From: CAVVEQ01 sp963804865
Lineage (GTDB): Bacteria > Chloroflexota > Anaerolineae > Anaerolineales > Anaerolineaceae
Direction of reading: 5' to 3'
Length of the DNA stretch: 64,000 bases
NCBI GenBank assembly: GCA_963804865.1
Contig: CAWDSH010000001.1
Coordinates: 1,426,001-1,490,000, forward strand
The translations under genes were made by a program, and so were the position numbers. The notes beneath the pieces are model-generated. The model worked only from the letters and a program-made list of their open reading frames with translations. It was not told the origin of the DNA and made no database searches. Shown here piece by piece: positions 53,995 to 64,000 of this stretch. Positions within the stretch are counted from its first letter, which is position 1. Every line of letters begins with the position of its first letter.

Positions 53995-56560
53995 ATGATC
54001 CCGGTCAGACTCAAACTTTCAGGTTTTCTATCCTATTGGGATGAATCCAACCTGGACCTGGAACAGGTCGATCTCGCCTGTATTTCAGGTTCCAACGGCG
54101 CGGGCAAATCCTCACTGTTGGATGCCATCACCTGGGCTCTTTTTGGAGAAGCCCGGCGGCGGGACGATGCCATCATCAATTCCCATTGTGATACCGCTGA
54201 AGTCACCTTGGATTTTGATTATGAAGGTCACCGCTACCGCATTCTGCGTTCCAAAACGCGCGGCAAGAGTGCCCGCCTTGATTTCTTCATCCTGGACGAA
54301 GAATCCAATTGGAAACCACTCACCGAAGCCACCATGAGCAAGACCCAGGACCGCATCATCCAGACTCTGCGCTTGGATTATGAGACCTTCATCAACGCGT
54401 CTTTCTTCCTGCAGGGTAAAGCTGACCAATTCGCCCAGCAGACCCCCGGCAACCGTAAAAAGATCCTATCCACCATCTTGGGCTTGGAACGCTGGGAAGC
54501 ATTTCGGGATACTGCCAGCCGCATGATTCGGGATAAAAATAATGAAAAAGCTGCCCACGCGGGTTCTCTTCAAGAGATCGAAACCGAGCTCGGCGAAGAG
54601 GACTCCCGGCAGGCTCACTTGAAGCAAGTTAACGAGGATTTGAAAAAGGCTGAGGAATTACGCAAAGCCAGGGAGGGGACCTTTGCTTTCGCCAGGCGCC
54701 AGGCTGATTCCTTTGAAAACCTTCGGAAAAATGTTGAAATGCTTTCCGGACTTGTCACCAAATCAGAAGCCAAAAGGTGGAATTGGAACAGAAGCTGAGC
54801 GATCTGGAGCAAGAACGCTTCGGTTATCAGGAGATCTGGAGCAGGCAGGAGGGATTGAAGCCGGTTTCAAAATCCTGGCAGGAAGCCCGGACGCGGTTGG
54901 AAAAATGGGATGCGCTCGAAAATACTGCGCATCAATTGAATACGGAATATTCTGCTCAAAAGGTGATTGTCGAGAAAGAAAGATCAAGGCTTGAGGAAGA
55001 GCTGTCGAACGCTTGACGAACAGAGTAAGAATGTTGATGAGATAAAAAAGAATATCCCGGGACTTGAAAGGACAATCTGCGCTCTTTCAAAACGGAACTG
55101 AAACTATTTGAAACCCGCATCAGTGAAAAACCGGCTCTTGAAACCGAGAGCCGTGATCTGCGGGAGAAACAGGGCTCCCTCTCAGCTGAGAACAAACAAT
55201 TGAAAACCGAGATGGACGAATTGGCAGAACGCATCGAGCAGCTTAAAGGTTACAGCTGGCGCCACCTGCCCGCTCTGCGGACAATCCCTTTCTGACCCAG
55301 ACCGTCTAACCCTTATCACCTCGCTTGAAAACCAGGGTAAGGAGAAGGGTGATCGTTATAGGGATAATAATGCATCGCGCCTTGAGGTGGAAAAGAAGCT
55401 GAGCGAATGCGATGAAACCCTGGAAAAGTTAAACACTGTTGAGAAGGAACGGGAATCCCGCCAAAGGCAGTTCGACCAGGTGGAATCGCAGCTCAAGCAG
55501 CATCAGGATGTCCTCTCCCTCTGGCAGGATGGAAAACAGGCTCACCGCGGTGAGATCGTTGACAGGCTCAAGAATAATGGTTTCGCCCCTGAAGCAACGC
55601 AAAGCCTTGTTGGAAATCGAAAAGAAGCTTAAGAAATTAGGTTACGACCCTGATGCCCATACCAGGGCTGTGAATGAAGAACTTGTCCTTCGAGAAAGCC
55701 AGGATAGAAAAAACAAGCTCGACCAGGCCAGCGCAGCCCTTGAACCCTTGATGCGCGATATCCAGAGCAAACAAAAACAGCTTGCAGACACGCTGGAGGA
55801 ATTAAAAAAGCAGCAGGTTCAGTATGAAGAAGCGAACAACAAATACCAGCTGGAAGCCGGTCAAATCCCTGACCTGGTCCTCCTGGAGCAGGAGCTGAAT
55901 AATGCGCGCGAGGATGAAAACAGGTTGCGCCTGGAAGTGGGTGCAGCCCGGCAAAAGGTGGACGTGCTGGACGATTTGCGCCTCCGTGCTGAAGGCATCC
56001 ATGCCGCAATGGGTGAGATCACCACCCGCATAACCCACCTGCGTAAACTGGAACATGCCTTTAGCCGTGAAGGCATCCCTGCCTTGTTGATTGAGGAAGC
56101 CTTGCCTGAAATTGAAAGCCGGGCCAATGATCTCCTCGACCGGCTCAGCTCGGGCGCCATGTCCATGCGCTTCGAAACGCAGGGAGAATACAAGGACAAG
56201 AATCGCGAAGATAAGAAGGAAACCCTGGATATCCTCATCAGCGATTCTGCTGGAGTTCGCCCTTATGAAATGTTCTCGGGCGGCGAAGCATTCCGCGTCA
56301 ATTTTGCCATCCGCCTCGCGCTTTCACACGTGCTCGCCCAGCGTGCCGGTGCCCGCCTGCAGACTCTGGTGATTGATGAAGGTTTTGGCAGCCAGGATAC
56401 CGAAGGCCGCCAGCGTCTGATCGAAGCCATCAACGAAGTTCGTCAGGATTTCAACTGCATCCTGGTGATCACCCACCTGGAAGAGCTCAAAGATGCCTTC
56501 CCGACCCGCATCGAAGTTGAAAAGACGGGCAAAGGCTCTCACGTAAAGGTGGCAGTATGA
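53995..56560 (+). CDS. sbcC: Exonuclease SbcCD subunit C (Rad50-like), at least five frameshifts
   Basis: Walker A is SNGAGKSSLLDAITWALFG near 54094-54145. Two long coiled-coil arms flank a zinc hook CPLCGQSL (CxxC, 55267-55278). The C-terminal lobe has FSGGEAFRVNFAIRLAL (signature) and LVIDEGFGSQD (Walker B/D-loop), ending at 56560. The arms are cut by shifts near 54773 and 55090 (both in AAAA runs) and near 55005, 55255 and 55605. All key motifs survive, so the protein is probably about 850 residues and intact in the cell. The stop overlaps the next gene's start (ATGA). Confidence 0.88.
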
Positions 56561-57683
56561 GGGAACTGCCTGTTCGCGTTGGCATTCAGCAGCGCATCCT
56601 TCCCGCCTACCGGGTGACCTTCTTCGATGCGCTCGCTTCAATATGTGGGTGTGGATTATGCGTTTTTGCGGGCAAGGCTTCTCCTGAAGAAGGGGTTCTT
56701 GAAGGCAATTTGACAGCTCGCCTCCATGCATCCCGCGCAGAACGCGCAGATTCCGGGCGATCCTCTTCACCTGATGATGCAGACCAATATCCTTGAATGG
56801 CTGAATGAATGGCAGCCGGATATCCTCATCGCGGAAGCCAATCCCCGCGTGCTCAGCACGACCGGTGCCGTCCGCTGGATGCATCACCGCGGTCGCAAGG
56901 TCATTGGTTGGGGACTGGGTGCTCAAACGGGTAACGGTGCGTTGAGGATGATCAAAAATAGCCTGAGAAGCCAGTTCCTGCTCCAGTTTGATGCCGTGAT
57001 CGCTTACAGCCAGGCAGGCGCGGATCAATATATCAAAGCAGGCTTTCCTTCCACCAAGATTTTTGTCGCCCCCAATGCGGTCACCTTTCGCCCGCGGCAA
57101 CAGGGAAATTATCCGCAAGGACAGGAAAACGGGTAGTAAACCGGTTGTCCTCTTCGTTGGTCGGTTGCAGGAGCGCAAACGCCTGGACATTCTTTTCAAA
57201 GCCTGCGCATCCTTGCCGGTTGATCTCCAACCAGAACTCTGCATCGTCGGTGATGGACCGGCGCTTGAAAATTTCAAAGCCGAAGCAAAATCGATATTTC
57301 CATCGACGCGATTCTTTGGAGCCAAACAGGGGAAAGAACTGGATGATCTATATACCCGGGCTGACTTGTTTGTGCTCCCGGGGACCGGCGGCCTGGCAGT
57401 TCAGCAGGCGATGAGCTTTGCCCTTCCGGTTATCGTCGCCGAAGCGGATGGCACCCAATCTGACCTGGTCCGCCCGCAAAACGGATGGCAGATTCCATCC
57501 GCAGACCTGGCTGCCCTCTCTGCAGCTCTCAAGGCAGCCCTCTCCGATATTCCCCGCCTGCGCAAAATGGGATCAGCTTCTTATAAAATCGTTTCTGAGG
57601 ATGTCAATATCGAGACCATGGTGGCAAGTTTCCGGGATGCCATTCGTTCTGTTCTGGAAATACGTGGAAAGAGCGGAGGGTAA
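56557..57683 (+). CDS. Glycosyltransferase family 4 (two frameshifts)
   Basis: GT-B fold. The N-terminal piece RVGIQQRILPAYRVTFFDAL is in the frame from 56557. The middle (PDILIAEANPRVLSTTGAVRW, IAYSQAGADQYIKAGF, FVAPNAVTF) is in a second frame after about 56715. The C-terminal nucleotide-sugar domain (PVVLFVGRLQERKRLDIL, CIVGDGPALENF, LFVLPGTGGLAVQQAMSFALPVI) is in a third, after about 57110. Together about 375 residues. Transfers a sugar from an activated donor, probably for a surface glycan or glycolipid. The donor cannot be read from the sequence. Confidence 0.8.
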
Positions 57684-57715
57684 ACGATGAATCGCGCTCT
57701 CCGGGAGAATGGCTG

Positions 57716-58929
57716 ATGCGTATCCTGCTCGTGGCTGATGGACGTTCGCAGAACACCCACGGTTGGATCCGCATGCTGCTTCGCTCCAGGCATAACGTCG
57801 ACCTGGTCAGCACTTTTCCCTGTGCGCCAATCGAAGGCGTTAATGAGATGCTCGTCATGCCGGTTGCCTTCAACGCGCTTTCCGGCAGCCAGGTGAGCAC
57901 CGGCGCCCATACCCGTCAGCAAAACAGCCTTTCCCGTCGCGTGGTCGGTCGTTTCCGTTCGCTGTTCATGTCGGGCCGTTTTTGGCTGGGTCCGCTCAGC
58001 CTGCCCTTTTTTCGCTCTCAATTCGAGGATTTGGTATGCCGGTTGAAACCCGATCTTGTGCACGGCCTGCGCATCCCATTTGAGGGTATGTTGGCATCTT
58101 ATACGCCGGTCGAAATTCCCCTCCTCATCTCCATCTGGGGTAATGACCTGACCTTCCACGCCAAGGGTTCTCCCCTGATGGCACACTGCACACGCAATAC
58201 GCTGCGCAGGGCGCAAGGTTTGTTTGCGGATGCCAGCCGCGATATCCGCCTGGGCAGGGAATGGGGTTTTGATGCATCCTCCCCGGTGCTGGTCGTTCCC
58301 GGGGGCGGTGGCGTGGACCTTCAGGCTATCAGCAGGGTTGAAAAAGATCGTGAACCATTCAAGGACTGGATGACATCCGACCGCCCGTTGGTGATCAATC
58401 CGCGCGGATTTCAGACCCGGCAGCGTGCGCAATGATACCTTTTTCCAGGCTGTCCCGCTGGTCCTGGCAAAAAGACCATGATGTAGTCTTCGCCTGTGCC
58501 GCCATGCAGGGTCAATCCGAAGCTGAAGATTGGCTTAAGAAACTGGATATCGCCGGTAATGTGCACCTGCTGCCCTATCTACCGCAATCCAGCCTTTGGA
58601 ACCTCTTCAAGCTTGCTGACCTTTCGATCTCGGTTTCGGAGCACGATGGCACGCCCAACTCCCTGCTGGAAGCCATGGCGTGTGGTTGTCTCCCCATCGC
58701 CGGGGACATCGAATCCATCCGCGAATGGATCACCGATGACGAGAATGGCTTATTGGTGGATCCCCGCGATCCGCAAGCCCTCGCCAATGCCATCCTCAAG
58801 GGTCTCTCGAGCGCACCGCTGCGAACAAACGCTGCCCGGTTGAATAATCTTATTATAAAAAAACGCGCTGAAACTGAGAGTATTCGCCAGGGAGTGGATG
58901 CGTTTTACACGCAATTCTCCAAAAAATGA
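57716..58929 (+). CDS. Glycosyltransferase family 4, second copy type (two frameshifts)
   Basis: The first frame (57716-58435) gives MRILLVADGRSQNTHGWIRML, PDLVHGLRIPFEGML and the donor-domain entry FADASRDIRLGREWGF. Between 58400 and 58480 the reading passes through another frame (VRNDTFFQAVPLVLAKRP). The last frame gives VHLLPYLPQSSLWNLFKLADLSISVSEHDGTPNSLLEAMACG, the GT4 ExxxxxxE-type acceptor of the nucleotide sugar. About 404 residues. It follows the other GT4 gene and likely acts in the same glycan pathway. Confidence 0.8.
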
Positions 58930-59844
58930 CCATCACCCTCCAATCCCGCACCCGTGCTGTCGCCCTGGGCGCTGCCATTGGCGATGCCCTCGGCATGCCC
59001 CTTGAATTCCGCGCGCCATCCCCGTTGGAGAATTTGCTCCGTGAAATGTCCCCCGGCAGGCTGCCCGCCGGCAGCATCACTGATGATACCGAAATGGCGC
59101 TGGCTCTTGCTGAAAGCCTGCTGGCGCACCGCCCCCTGGATGCACAGGATCTTGCCCGGCGCTTTGTCGATTGGTTCAATAGTGGACCTTCTGACTATGG
59201 CTTCCAGACCGCCTTCATGCTGCGGCGGATTTCTGGCGGTCTTGATTGGGAGATTGCCGCTCAACAAAGCCGCCGTGAATCTCCCGATAGCGCCGGTAAT
59301 GGCTCCGTGATGCGCTGCTGGCCTGTGGCGCTGGCTTATTTGCAGGATCACGACCGTCTCCTGGCGGATAGCGAGCTGCAGAGCCTGGTCACCCACCCGC
59401 ACCCGGAATGCGTGGCTGGCTGCCTGTTTCATCAATGGCATGCTCCATCTCCTGGTGCACGGCGAGCAGCCTGTTGACGCCTGTAAAAAAGTATTGGCTT
59501 CGATTACCATCCCCTCAGAATTGAGAGAAGTGATTGAAAAAGCACCCTCATTAAAGCGCGAGGAGTTGGGCAATTCCGGTTGGGTGCGCGATACGTTGGC
59601 AAGCGTGACGTGGGGATTGGTCAACACACGTAGTTTTGAGGAAGCCTTGGTACAGGTCGTCAATCTCGGTCGTGACGCCGATACCGCGGGTTCGGTCGTG
59701 GGTGCATTGGCGGGGGCGTTATACGGTCTCGAAGGTATCCCTCAGCGTTGGCAGGATGCCCTGAACGCGGAATGGCCAATCCATTCAGGAAAGTATATGC
59801 ATGCCGCTGATTTCATTACTTTGGCGGATAATCTGGCAATGTGA
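58926..59844 (+). CDS. ADP-ribosylglycohydrolase (DraG-like; one frameshift)
   Basis: All metal-binding motifs of the family are seen: ALGAAIGDALGMPLEF, SITDDTEMALALAESL, and NLGRDADTAGSVVGALAGALYG. The frame from 58926 ends in garbage after ECVAGCLF near 59430. The second frame (INGMLHLLVHGEQPVDACK) completes it to 59844. About 306 residues. Such enzymes remove ADP-ribose from proteins or hydrolyse ADP-ribose conjugates with two Mg ions. It overlaps the GT4 stop by 4 bp. Confidence 0.87.
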
Positions 59845-59848
59845 GTGT

Positions 59849-60217
59849 TTATAGGTACTGTAAATAGATCCACCCAGCAATGATGCCTGCCAGCGGCAGC
59901 AGCCAGAGCAGGGCAGCCTTTTTCCATTTCACTTGGAATACCACGAATATCAGGCACAGGTTGATGAGCGCAGTCACGATATAACTCAGGTTTCGATTCA
60001 GTTCATCCGCCAATCCCGCTCGTTGTGAAAGGCTCTGCACCCCCACCAGGCAGAGCGCGGTGCCCAATCCAATGAATAAAGACTTCAGGATTTGCCCACC
60101 AGTTTTACCTTCCACTTTATTTAAAATCGTGGAAATAAATAGCAATGCCGATATTGCCAGCAGGAATGTGAAAAAGAAGATCCCAAAATTGACGAAACCG
60201 GTATATTCAGGCTGCAA
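59849..60217 (-). CDS. Small four-helix membrane protein
   Basis: 122 residues with four hydrophobic segments (FGIFFFTFLLAISALLFIS, LFIGLGTALCLVGVQSL, IVTALINLCLIFVVFQV, ALLWLLPLAGIIAGWIY). Convergent with the ADP-ribosylglycohydrolase gene. Not recognised. Confidence 0.55.
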   Translation of the reverse strand: MQPEYTGFVNFGIFFFTFLLAISALLFISTILNKVEGKTGGQILKSLFIGLGTALCLVGVQSLSQRAGLADELNRNLSYIVTALINLCLIFVVFQVKWKKAALLWLLPLAGIIAGWIYLQYL

Positions 60218-60364
60218 TCATCCCTCCATTTATCACACAATCTGTGGATGTTTATCCAATTATACTGAGAATGATACACTGCGCTTTGACGACTGGCATC
60301 AGGTAAGCTAAAATAGACAAGCGATTTTTTACCCTTTTCCAATTAATAAGGAGAATTTTTCTTG

Positions 60365-61948
60365 ATGACCGGTGAATTTGGATTCAAATTGACCTATTCG
60401 ACCATGTACAATCCACCCGAGGAGCTGCATACCCGCTTCGACGAAGCCCTCGCCGGGCTAACCTCAGGTTTCGGTGCGGAATACGGCATGTTGATCAAGG
60501 GCAAGGATCACTTTTCCAAGGAGAAATTCGAGAATCGTTTCCCTGCCGATACCAACCGCGTCCTTGGTATTTTCCAGAAAGGCACCGCCGAAGATGGAAG
60601 TCTGGCACTTTCAGCCGCCCGTGAAGCCTTCCAGGGATGGAGTCATACACCCTGGCAGGAACGGGTGGCGCTGCTGCGTAAAGCCGCTGCCCTCATGGAT
60701 GAGCGCATCTTCAAATTCGGCGTGGTCATGGCACTCGAAGTTGGCAAGAACCGCACCGAATCCCTCGGTGATGCCGCTGAGACCGCTGATTTGATCCGTT
60801 ACGCCTGCGACCGCATGGAAGCCAACCAGGGTTATATATCAGAAATGAATCGCGATCCGGTGGTGGGTTACACCAGCACCAATACCTCCTTCCTGCGCCC
60901 GTACGGGGTCTGGGTGGTGATTAGCCCGTTCAATTTCCCTTGTGCGCTCACCGGCGGACCCGCCGCTGCCGCGCTCGTCACCGGCAACACCCTGGTGATG
61001 AAACCTGCCACCGATACCCCCTGGACCGCGCGCCTGCTGGCGGAATGTTTCCGCGATGCCGGTCTGCCGGATGGCGTATTCAATTACGTCACCGGTCCCG
61101 GGTCCAGCCTGGGGCAGGCGGTCATCGAGAGTCCCGAGGTGGATGGCATCACTTTTACCGGATCTTTCGATGTGGGTATGAAACTGTATCGTGATTTTGC
61201 CAATAGCCGCTGGATCCGCCCGCTGGTCCTGGAGCTGGGCGGGAAGAATGCCGCCATTGTCTCCCGCCACGCCGATCTCGAGGCAGCTTCCACTGGTATC
61301 ATGCGTTCTGCATTCGGTCTGCAGGGTCAAAAATGTTCTGCCTGCTCGCGGGTGATCATTGAGGAATCCGTTTATGACGCCCTCGTTGAAAAGTTGGTTG
61401 AGAAGATCGGCAAACTGACCATTGGTGATCCGACCAATCGTGCCAATTTCCTGGGTCCGGTGATCAACAAGAATTCCTACCGTGATTACCAGGTCTTCAT
61501 TGATGAGATCAAGAGTGCCGGCAGGATCCTCACCGGCGGTCGCCATCTCACCGAAGGCGCGCTTGCCAATGGCTATTTCTGTGCGCCCACCCTGGCAGAG
61601 CTGCCCTTCGACCACCGCCTGTGGAAATATGAAATGTTCCTGCCGATCACGACCATCGGCAAGGTTGGCAATCTCGAAGAAGCCATGCGCATCGCCAATG
61701 ATGTCGATTACGGCCTCACCGCCGGTTTCTATGGGTCTGAAGAAGAGGTGGAATGGTTCTACGATAAGATCGAAGCCGGCGTCACCTACGCCAACCGCCC
61801 GCAGGGTGCCACCACGGGTGCCTGGCCCGGTTACCAACCGTTCGGCGGCTGGAAAGGTTCCGGAGCCACCGGTAAAAACTCCGGGGGCTTGTATTATCTC
61901 CCGCTCTATATGCACGAGCAAATCCGCAATCGCGTTGTGAAAGGATAA
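60365..61948 (+). CDS. Delta-1-pyrroline-5-carboxylate dehydrogenase-type aldehyde dehydrogenase
   Basis: 527 residues from the ATG at 60365 (AAGGAG upstream). ALDH superfamily: WVVISPFNFPCALTGG, NTLVMKPATDTP, FTGSFDVGMKLYRD, VLELGGKNAAIV (general-base Glu), and GLQGQKCSACSRVII with the catalytic Cys, the surrounding QKC(S)A pattern being that of P5C dehydrogenases. Oxidises glutamate semialdehyde to glutamate in proline/arginine degradation. First of a four-gene plus-strand cluster. Confidence 0.83.
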   Translation: MTGEFGFKLTYSTMYNPPEELHTRFDEALAGLTSGFGAEYGMLIKGKDHFSKEKFENRFPADTNRVLGIFQKGTAEDGSLALSAAREAFQGWSHTPWQERVALLRKAAALMDERIFKFGVVMALEVGKNRTESLGDAAETADLIRYACDRMEANQGYISEMNRDPVVGYTSTNTSFLRPYGVWVVISPFNFPCALTGGPAAAALVTGNTLVMKPATDTPWTARLLAECFRDAGLPDGVFNYVTGPGSSLGQAVIESPEVDGITFTGSFDVGMKLYRDFANSRWIRPLVLELGGKNAAIVSRHADLEAASTGIMRSAFGLQGQKCSACSRVIIEESVYDALVEKLVEKIGKLTIGDPTNRANFLGPVINKNSYRDYQVFIDEIKSAGRILTGGRHLTEGALANGYFCAPTLAELPFDHRLWKYEMFLPITTIGKVGNLEEAMRIANDVDYGLTAGFYGSEEEVEWFYDKIEAGVTYANRPQGATTGAWPGYQPFGGWKGSGATGKNSGGLYYLPLYMHEQIRNRVVKG

Positions 61949-62023
61949 ACTCGAGGTTTTTTGCGGCTGTCTGTAATAACGATCGAATTATCGGCACCAG
62001 CAATCGCTGGTGGAGGAAAAAAG

Positions 62024-62927
62024 ATGACAAAACTTTGCACGATGAAGGAAGCGGTTCAGCAGTTCGTCCATGATGGAGACCTGGTCTATGCTGCCGGTTT
62101 TACCCACCTGATCCCATTCGCAGCCGGTCATGAGATCATCCGCCAGGGGCGCAAGGACCTTGTCTTGGCGCGTGCCACGCCGGATCTGATCTACGACCAG
62201 ATGGTGGCTGCCGGGACCGCAAAGAAGATCATCTTCTCCTACATCGGCAACCCGGGTGTGGGTTCCCTGCGCATCGTCAGGGCTGCCCTGGAAGCAGGCA
62301 AGCTCGAATGGGAGGAATATTCTCATTTTGGCATGATTTCCAGGCTGCAGGCGGGAGCCACCGGGATGCCCTTCATCCCCATGAACCAGACAGCCGCCCC
62401 CGACCTGGAAAAAAACAATCCCAATATCCGCCGGGTGATCGACCCCTATACCGGCAGGGAGGTTGTCGTTGTACCGCCGCTAAACCCGGACGTAGCCATC
62501 ATCCATGTCCAGCGCTGCGATGCCAAAGGCAATTCCCATATCTGGGGTATCCTCGGCGAGCAGAAGGAAGCCGCTTTCGCCGCGCAGAACGTGATCATCA
62601 CCGCCGAGGAGATCGTGGATGAAAGCGTGATTCGCTCGGATCCCAACCGCACCCTGATCCCTGAATTCATCGTGGATGCCGTCTGCCGTGTTCCTATATG
62701 CTGCGCATCCTTCGTATACACAGGGTTATTACGATCGTGACAATGCCTTTTACCTCGCCTGGGATAAGATCAGTGAATCCAGCGAAGAGGTTAAGAAATG
62801 GCTGGATGAATGGGTTTTCGGTGTAAAAGATCGTGCTGAATATTGGCAGAAACTGGGCAGCGAAACACATTCCCGCTTGAAAGTAAAATCCCGGCTTGCA
62901 TCTCCCGTGGATTACGGCGAGTATTAA
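62024..62927 (+). CDS. CoA-transferase family I, alpha subunit (one frameshift)
   Basis: The ATG at 62024 has GGAGG upstream. Family I alpha-type features: VQQFVHDGDLVYAAGFTHLIPFAAGHEIIRQG, IFSYIGNPGVGSLRIVRAALEAG, and PDVAIIHVQRCDAKGNSHIWG. The frame fails near 62685; the next one continues FLYAAHPSYTQGYYDRDNAFYLAWDKI and ends at 62927. About 300 residues, like glutaconate CoA-transferase A chains. The beta subunit follows after 10 bp. Confidence 0.85.
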
Positions 62928-62937
62928 AGGAGCAGAA

Positions 62938-63708
62938 ATGGCTGATTACACTTCCCCAGAATTGATGTGCGTGAATTCCGCCCGCCTGCTCCGCGATGGC
63001 GACCGCGTGCTGGTCGGTGTTGGCATCCCCAACCTGGCGTGCAACCTCGCCCTGCGCACCCACGCCCCAAACCTGCAGATGATCTACGAAGCCGGTGTTA
63101 TCGGCTCCCGTCCCTCGCGCCTGCCGCTTTCCATTGGTGATCCCACCCTGGTAAGCGGTGCCGCGGCGGTGTGCAGCATGTATGACCTCTTTTCCTTCTA
63201 CTTGCAGCGCGGCAATGTTGACGTGGGTTTTCTGGGTGGTGCGCAGATCGATCGCTTCGGTAACATCAACGCTACGGTCATCGGGGATTACACTCATCCC
63301 AAGGTGCGCCTGCCCGGCTCCGGTGGTTCCCAGGAGATCGCTGCCTGGGCTGACCGCTGTTATATCATGACCCCGCATCAGAAGCGGCGTTTCCCCGAAA
63401 AAGTTGACTTCGCCACCTCTGCCGGCTTCCTGGGTGGCAGATCTCAGCGTACTGCCAGTGGTGTGCGTGGAAAGGGACCTGTAGCCGTGGTCACTGACCT
63501 GGGAATTCTCGAGCCGGATGAGACTGGTGAGCTTATACTGGCTGCGCTTCATCCGGGTGCCAACTTTGAACAGGTCCGCGAGAACACCGGTTGGGCGATC
63601 CGTGCAGCGGAAAAAATCCGCGAAACGGAACCTCCCTCCGCAAATGAGCTTCGGATTCTAAGGGAAGAGCTCGATCCAGCCGGCATCTACATCAAGGGTG
63701 GAGGCTGA
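62938..63708 (+). CDS. CoA-transferase family I, beta subunit
   Basis: 256 residues from the ATG at 62938. LQMIYEAGVIGSRPSRLP places the expected active-site Glu, which forms the enzyme-CoA thioester in the family. QIDRFGNINATVIGDYTHPKVRLPGSGG and VVTDLGILEPDETGEL complete the fold. With the alpha chain it would transfer CoA between acids. Glutaconate or a similar 2-hydroxyacid/dicarboxylate is suggested by the neighbours, not proved. Confidence 0.87.
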   Translation: MADYTSPELMCVNSARLLRDGDRVLVGVGIPNLACNLALRTHAPNLQMIYEAGVIGSRPSRLPLSIGDPTLVSGAAAVCSMYDLFSFYLQRGNVDVGFLGGAQIDRFGNINATVIGDYTHPKVRLPGSGGSQEIAAWADRCYIMTPHQKRRFPEKVDFATSAGFLGGRSQRTASGVRGKGPVAVVTDLGILEPDETGELILAALHPGANFEQVRENTGWAIRAAEKIRETEPPSANELRILREELDPAGIYIKGGG

Positions 63709-63736
63709 TCTCCCGGGCAACCTTTCAGGAGCAACC

Positions 63737-64000
63737 ATGGAAAAAGAGTCCCTCGAAGTCTTGATCACTGTCCCCCTCAGCGATGAATTGGTTCAAGAGC
63801 TGCGCGCTATATCGCCGCGCCTGAATATCACCCACCTCCCGGTCCAAAGTGCGCAAGAAATTCCATTGGATATCTGGAAAAAGACTGAAGTGCTTTATGC
63901 GGGCAAGATTCTGCCTGATCCGGAATGGGCTCCTGAGCTGCGCTGGGTACAGTGTCATTTTGCCGGGATCGATTTTTTCCTCAATTCTCCATTGATCAGG
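63737..64000 (+). CDS. D-2-hydroxyacid dehydrogenase, N-terminal part (runs off the right edge)
   Basis: An open frame from the ATG at 63737, preceded by AGGAG, reads to the window end: 88 residues. MEKESLEVLITVPLSDELVQEL, then EVLYAGKILPDPEWAPELRWVQCHFAGIDFFLNS. This is the start of the substrate-binding domain of the D-isomer 2-hydroxyacid dehydrogenase family, with the 'WVQ..FAGID' segment at the usual place. The catalytic Arg, Glu, His and NAD motif lie beyond the window. Same strand and spacing as the CoA-transferase genes. Confidence 0.75.
   Translation, partial: MEKESLEVLITVPLSDELVQELRAISPRLNITHLPVQSAQEIPLDIWKKTEVLYAGKILPDPEWAPELRWVQCHFAGIDFFLNSPLIR

Overview
The window reads as chromosomal DNA of a Chloroflexota bacterium, most likely class Anaerolineae. 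This rests on gene content: a TadE/VWA-TadG-type secretion cluster, many lipoproteins with Thr/Pro (TPTPT) linkers, a cobalamin-dependent mutase subunit beside MeaB, an archaeal-size AspRS, a GH99-like lipoprotein, and many short Tat, GT4 and TPR genes. No rRNA, tRNA or CRISPR array was found.

Layout. (1) 1-4027, minus strand: TadE-like, VWA/TadG-like, TadE-like. (2) 4028-4336: control region with two inverted repeats. (3) 4337-15995, plus strand and visibly GC-rich: a partial phage-like cassette with a possible small terminase, large terminase, portal, protease fused to capsid, holin-like protein, connector, tail-type proteins and a family B DNA polymerase with a deviant catalytic motif. No integrase, tape-measure gene or lysin is present, so it looks like a domesticated or decayed head-module element. 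(4) 16043-16555: a lipoprotein gene bracketed by repeats of the polymerase 3' end. (5) 16643-19199, minus strand and AT-rich: three genes (TPR-like, HEPN-like, zinc-ribbon/coiled-coil/TerB-N), the best candidate here for an undescribed accessory system. (6) 19258-31570: two methyltransferases, a GH99 lipoprotein, a 1.86-kb duplication (M15-like lipoprotein plus zinc alcohol dehydrogenase) around a decayed hydrolase and a run of 20 A, then a GT-C mannosyltransferase, an esterase and two envelope genes. (7) 31675-39577: housekeeping block (mutase B12 subunit, meaB, aspS, GNAT, prs, mutM, tatA, tatB-like, tatC). (8) 39584-52664: GH1 glucosidase, thioredoxin, NBR1-type lipoprotein, a secreted four-repeat protein, glucan phosphorylase, sulfatase-fold membrane protein, UPF0316, TPR and C39 proteins. 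(9) 52669-60217: sbcD-sbcC, two GT4 enzymes, an ADP-ribosylglycohydrolase and a small membrane protein. (10) 60365-64000: aldehyde dehydrogenase, two CoA-transferase subunits and the start of a D-2-hydroxyacid dehydrogenase, which fits proline/glutamate fermentation.

About twenty genes are split by apparent single-base indels, several in homopolymers, while motifs remain conserved on both sides. Consensus errors of a draft assembly explain this more simply than mass gene decay. Coordinates of frameshifted genes are therefore given as the whole inferred gene.
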